Made by a program: the position numbers and the translations under genes. 64,000 nt of DNA from Thermococcus celer Vu 13 = JCM 8558 (GTDB lineage: Archaea > Methanobacteriota_B > Thermococci > Thermococcales > Thermococcaceae), in the NCBI RefSeq assembly GCF_002214365.1, contig NZ_CP014854.1, forward strand, positions 1,364,001-1,428,000. Reading direction: 5' to 3'. Positions 61,737 through 64,000 of the stretch are shown in pieces; the first letter of the stretch is position 1; each line of letters starts with the position of its first letter. The notes below the pieces were generated by a model that was not told the DNA's origin, searched no databases, and was given only the letters and a program-made list of their open reading frames with translations.

Positions 61737-62092
61737 TACCCTTCCAGTTCATCACGGCCTTCCTCATGATGGCCATGGGGATCTACGCGCTCCTCTACAG
61801 GAGGAACCTCATCAAGCTCATCCTGGCCCTCAACATCATCGACTCCGGGATACACCTGCTCCTCATAAGCTTCGGGTACAGGGTGGAACTCGGCCGGATA
61901 CCGACCGCGCCAATCTACACCGGCTACGAGACGGTGAAGGGCGCCATGGTGGCCCCGCTCCCCCAGGCGCTGACCCTCACGAGCATCGTCATAGGAGTCT
62001 GCGTGCTGGCGCTCGCAATGGCCCTCACGATGAACGCCTACAGACACTACGGAAGCCTCGACGTTAAGGAGCTCAGGAGGCTGAGAGGATGA
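61733..62092 (+). CDS. mbhG: Membrane-bound hydrogenase subunit MbhG (MrpC/NuoK-like)
   Basis: A 119-residue three-helix protein homologous to MrpC and to complex I NuoK: GIYALLYRRNLIKLILALNII (helix 1-2 loop, cited by YALLYRRNLIKL) and a late PLPQALTLTSIVIGVCVLA. It overlaps mbhF by 4 bases (ATGA) and is followed by mbhH with the same overlap. Confidence 0.87.
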   Translation: MIPFQFITAFLMMAMGIYALLYRRNLIKLILALNIIDSGIHLLLISFGYRVELGRIPTAPIYTGYETVKGAMVAPLPQALTLTSIVIGVCVLALAMALTMNAYRHYGSLDVKELRRLRG

Positions 62093-63621
62093 TGCTTCCG
62101 TACCTCATAGTAGTCCCGCTCCTTGGAGCGTTCGCGATGCCGATAATCGGTCTCCTCGGAGAGAAGGCCAGGGAGGCATGGGCTGTAGTAGTCACCGCCG
62201 TCACCCTCGGCGTCGCCGTGGAAGTCTTCAACACGGTATGGCGGGGAGGTATACTGCTCTACACCCTCGGGGGAAAGGGCCCCCTCGGAAACGGGGTCTC
62301 CTTCCCGGTAAGGATAGTCTGGGAGGTCGACCTGGTAAGTGCGCTCTTCGCCCTGATGGTGACCTTCGTCGCGTTCGTGGCGGTGCTCTACTCAACGGAG
62401 TACATGAGGCACGACACGGGCCTCGAGAAGTACTACACCCTCGTTATCCTCCTCGAGGTCGGGATGCTCGGCATAGCGATAACCGGCGACCTCTTCAACT
62501 TCTACGTCTTCCTTGAGATAATGAGCATAGCCAGCTACGCCCTCGTCGCCTTCAGGAACGACACCTGGGAGGGCATCGAGGCGGGCATAAAGTACATGTT
62601 CGTCGGCTCTCTCGCCAGCTCCTTCGTCCTCCTCGGGATAGTGCTACTGTACGGGGAGTATGGAACGCTGACCATGGCCTACATAGCCAAGATGGTGGCC
62701 GAGAACCCGACGTTCACAGCCAAGGTGGCCCTTGGATTTCTCATCGGCGGACTGCTGTTCAAGAGCGGCGCCGTTCCCGTCCATATGTGGCTCGCCGACG
62801 CCCACCCTGCCGCGCCCAGCTCAATCAGCGCCATGCTCTCGGGCCTCGTCATCAAGATAGGGGGAACCTACGCACTGGCGAGGCTCGCCTTCAGCGTCTT
62901 CAGCCTCGGAATAAACGTCAGGACGATGGGATGGGTGATAGTACTCTTCGCCTGCGCCACCCTGATAGCGGGCAACGCCATGGCCGTGGTTCAGACGGAT
63001 ATGAAGAGGCTCTTCGCCTTCTCCAGCGTGGGGCAGATAGGCTACATCCTCCTCGGGACGGGGATAGGCCTGGCCGCCTACGGGAGCGACGTCGGCAACC
63101 TCGCCCTCGCCGGGGCGATATACCACACCGTCAACCACGCGATTATCAAGGCCCTCCTCTTCCTCGTCGCGGGGGCCGTCATACATCAGATAGGAACGAG
63201 AAACCTCAACGAGCTGAGCGGTATAGCCAAGAGGATGCCCGTCACGAGCTTCGCCTTCCTCGTCGGCGCCGCGGCCATAATCGGCCTCCCCCCGATGAAC
63301 GGCTTCGCGAGCAAGTGGCTCATCTACGAGAGCTCCGCGCTCTTCAACCCGCTGGTGGCGGTCATAGCGGTGATAGGCACGGCCTTCAGTTTCGCCGCCT
63401 ACATCAGGGTGCTCTTCACGTTCTTTGGAAGGCCCAGCGAGAGGGTATTGACCGCGAGGGAGCCGGGGAAGGCCATGCTCGTGCCCATGCTCCTCCTCGT
63501 GGTGGCCATAATAATCATGGGCCTCTTCCCGTGGTACATCGGCGACAGGATCATGGTGCCCGCGGCGAAGACGCTCGAGAACACCGGCGCCTACATACTC
63601 GCCCTGACGGGGGGTGCGTGA
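62089..63621 (+). CDS. mbhH: Membrane-bound hydrogenase subunit MbhH (MrpD/NuoN-like ion pump)
   Basis: A 510-residue, about 14-helix antiporter-like subunit, homologous to MrpD and to NuoL/M/N of complex I. It holds GDLFNFYVFLEIMSIASYAL with the key Glu in the helix, then KSGAVPVHMWLADAHPAAPS with the Lys/His of the proton path, and FKQ-like later loops. It is the main ion-translocating unit. There is one MrpD-like gene only, which fits Mbh rather than the sulfane-sulfur reductase Mbs with two. Confidence 0.9.
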   Translation: MMLPYLIVVPLLGAFAMPIIGLLGEKAREAWAVVVTAVTLGVAVEVFNTVWRGGILLYTLGGKGPLGNGVSFPVRIVWEVDLVSALFALMVTFVAFVAVLYSTEYMRHDTGLEKYYTLVILLEVGMLGIAITGDLFNFYVFLEIMSIASYALVAFRNDTWEGIEAGIKYMFVGSLASSFVLLGIVLLYGEYGTLTMAYIAKMVAENPTFTAKVALGFLIGGLLFKSGAVPVHMWLADAHPAAPSSISAMLSGLVIKIGGTYALARLAFSVFSLGINVRTMGWVIVLFACATLIAGNAMAVVQTDMKRLFAFSSVGQIGYILLGTGIGLAAYGSDVGNLALAGAIYHTVNHAIIKALLFLVAGAVIHQIGTRNLNELSGIAKRMPVTSFAFLVGAAAIIGLPPMNGFASKWLIYESSALFNPLVAVIAVIGTAFSFAAYIRVLFTFFGRPSERVLTAREPGKAMLVPMLLLVVAIIIMGLFPWYIGDRIMVPAAKTLENTGAYILALTGGA

Positions 63622-63622
63622 A

Positions 63623-63970
63623 ATGTTCGGCTACTGGGACGCCCTCTACTTCGTCTACGTTTTCACCCTGAGCCTGCTCATCTCGTACGCCGTCTACAAG
63701 TGGGCCGAGCGCTCGAGCGCGGGAACCAGGAGAACCGGCGATGGGGCGAAGATATTCCTCAGCGGTGAGGATCAGGACAACGTTGTCCCGCAGTTCGAGC
63801 ACTTCCGGGGCTACTTCACGGGCAGACACGTCATGTGGGGCCTCATAAGGGGAATCCACAGGCTCTTCCTCGTCCTTCGCAGGGAGCACACGGGACTTCT
63901 GAGCGACTACGTTAGCTACCTGCTCGTCACGACGGCGATAATAGTGGGAGTACTGATGGTGTGGGGGTGA
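63623..63970 (+). CDS. mbhI: Membrane-bound hydrogenase subunit MbhI
   Basis: A 115-residue subunit with two helices (about residues 6-24 and 97-113) around a cytoplasmic stretch. MFGYWDALYFVYVF, IFLSGEDQDNVVPQFEHF and DYVSYLLVTT match MbhI, which links the antiporter module to the hydrogenase module. Its presence between MbhH and the hydrogenase genes supports the mbh assignment. GGGGTG lies before ATG 63623, one base after the mbhH stop. Confidence 0.85.
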   Translation: MFGYWDALYFVYVFTLSLLISYAVYKWAERSSAGTRRTGDGAKIFLSGEDQDNVVPQFEHFRGYFTGRHVMWGLIRGIHRLFLVLRREHTGLLSDYVSYLLVTTAIIVGVLMVWG

Positions 63971-63974
63971 GTTG

Positions 63975-64000
63975 ATGGCCATCAAGGTTCCTCCGGGGGA
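63975..64000 (+). CDS. Start of next subunit gene, probably mbhJ (truncated by window)
   Basis: ATG at 63975 opens MAIKVPPG and runs off the window. By gene order the next gene should encode MbhJ, the [NiFe] hydrogenase small subunit. Eight codons give no family evidence, so the call rests on position only. Confidence 0.4.

Noticed and set aside
59607-63970. Plain Mrp sodium/proton antiporter or sulfane-sulfur reductase (mbs) operon
   Set aside because: The gene order with a single MrpD-like gene followed by MbhI matches mbh; mbs has two MrpD-like genes, and a free Mrp operon lacks MbhI.

Overview
The window is chromosomal DNA of a hyperthermophilic archaeon of the order Thermococcales, most likely a Thermococcus. 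Support comes from archaeal-only genes (kae1, carS, taw3, UPF0147, archaeal coaD and triosephosphate isomerase, and an mbh hydrogenase operon), archaeal TATA boxes, GGTGA(T)-type ribosome binding sites a few bases before most starts, C/D box guide RNAs and a tRNA-His with an encoded CCA. The core is GC-rich and densely packed, with many 4-base ATGA overlaps. Three stretches are visibly AT-rich and look acquired: about 5.69-7.83 kb, the hsdS recognition domains, and about 34.7-37.86 kb.

Layout. 1-4.4 kb: a truncated DUF2357 gene, a beta-CASP metallo-beta-lactamase nuclease, a membrane-anchored nuclease, and a helicase/DUF3883 gene reduced by internal deletion to its two ends. 4.8-5.5 kb: tpiA. 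5.7-7.8 kb: an AT-rich set of secreted and membrane genes with an ArsR-type regulator, two of them broken (an 8-G run frameshift and an in-frame TGA). 7.8-25.9 kb: housekeeping and envelope genes (coaD, ADP-forming acyl-CoA synthetase alpha, kae1, nadK, an RNA m5C methyltransferase, S-layer-like protein, RND exporter with divergent repressor and a palindromic operator, carS, cobO).

26.1-38.1 kb is a defence island ending at tRNA-His. It holds a type I restriction-modification (R-M) system (hsdM-hsdS-DUF3800, then hsdR from its own promoter followed by a SprT-like protease, two small proteins and an EVE-domain reader). Next comes a second cassette (two DNA methyltransferases, an unknown candidate endonuclease and a ribbon-helix-helix regulator). 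This cassette lies between two identical 41-bp hairpin repeats.

38.2-59.2 kb: RNA modification and housekeeping genes, two C/D guide RNAs on opposite strands, a three-gene operon of TctA-like permease plus OB-fold membrane proteins, an S9 peptidase, a PiT phosphate transporter with its DUF47 partner, a metallophosphoesterase lipoprotein, two signal peptidases, a tRNA methylthiotransferase and a TRAM protein. 59.6 kb to the end: mbhA-mbhI and the start of mbhJ, the energy-conserving membrane hydrogenase, with a perfect extended SurR-type site upstream.

Start positions follow ribosome binding sites where these decide. Family names come from recognised motifs; no database search was run.
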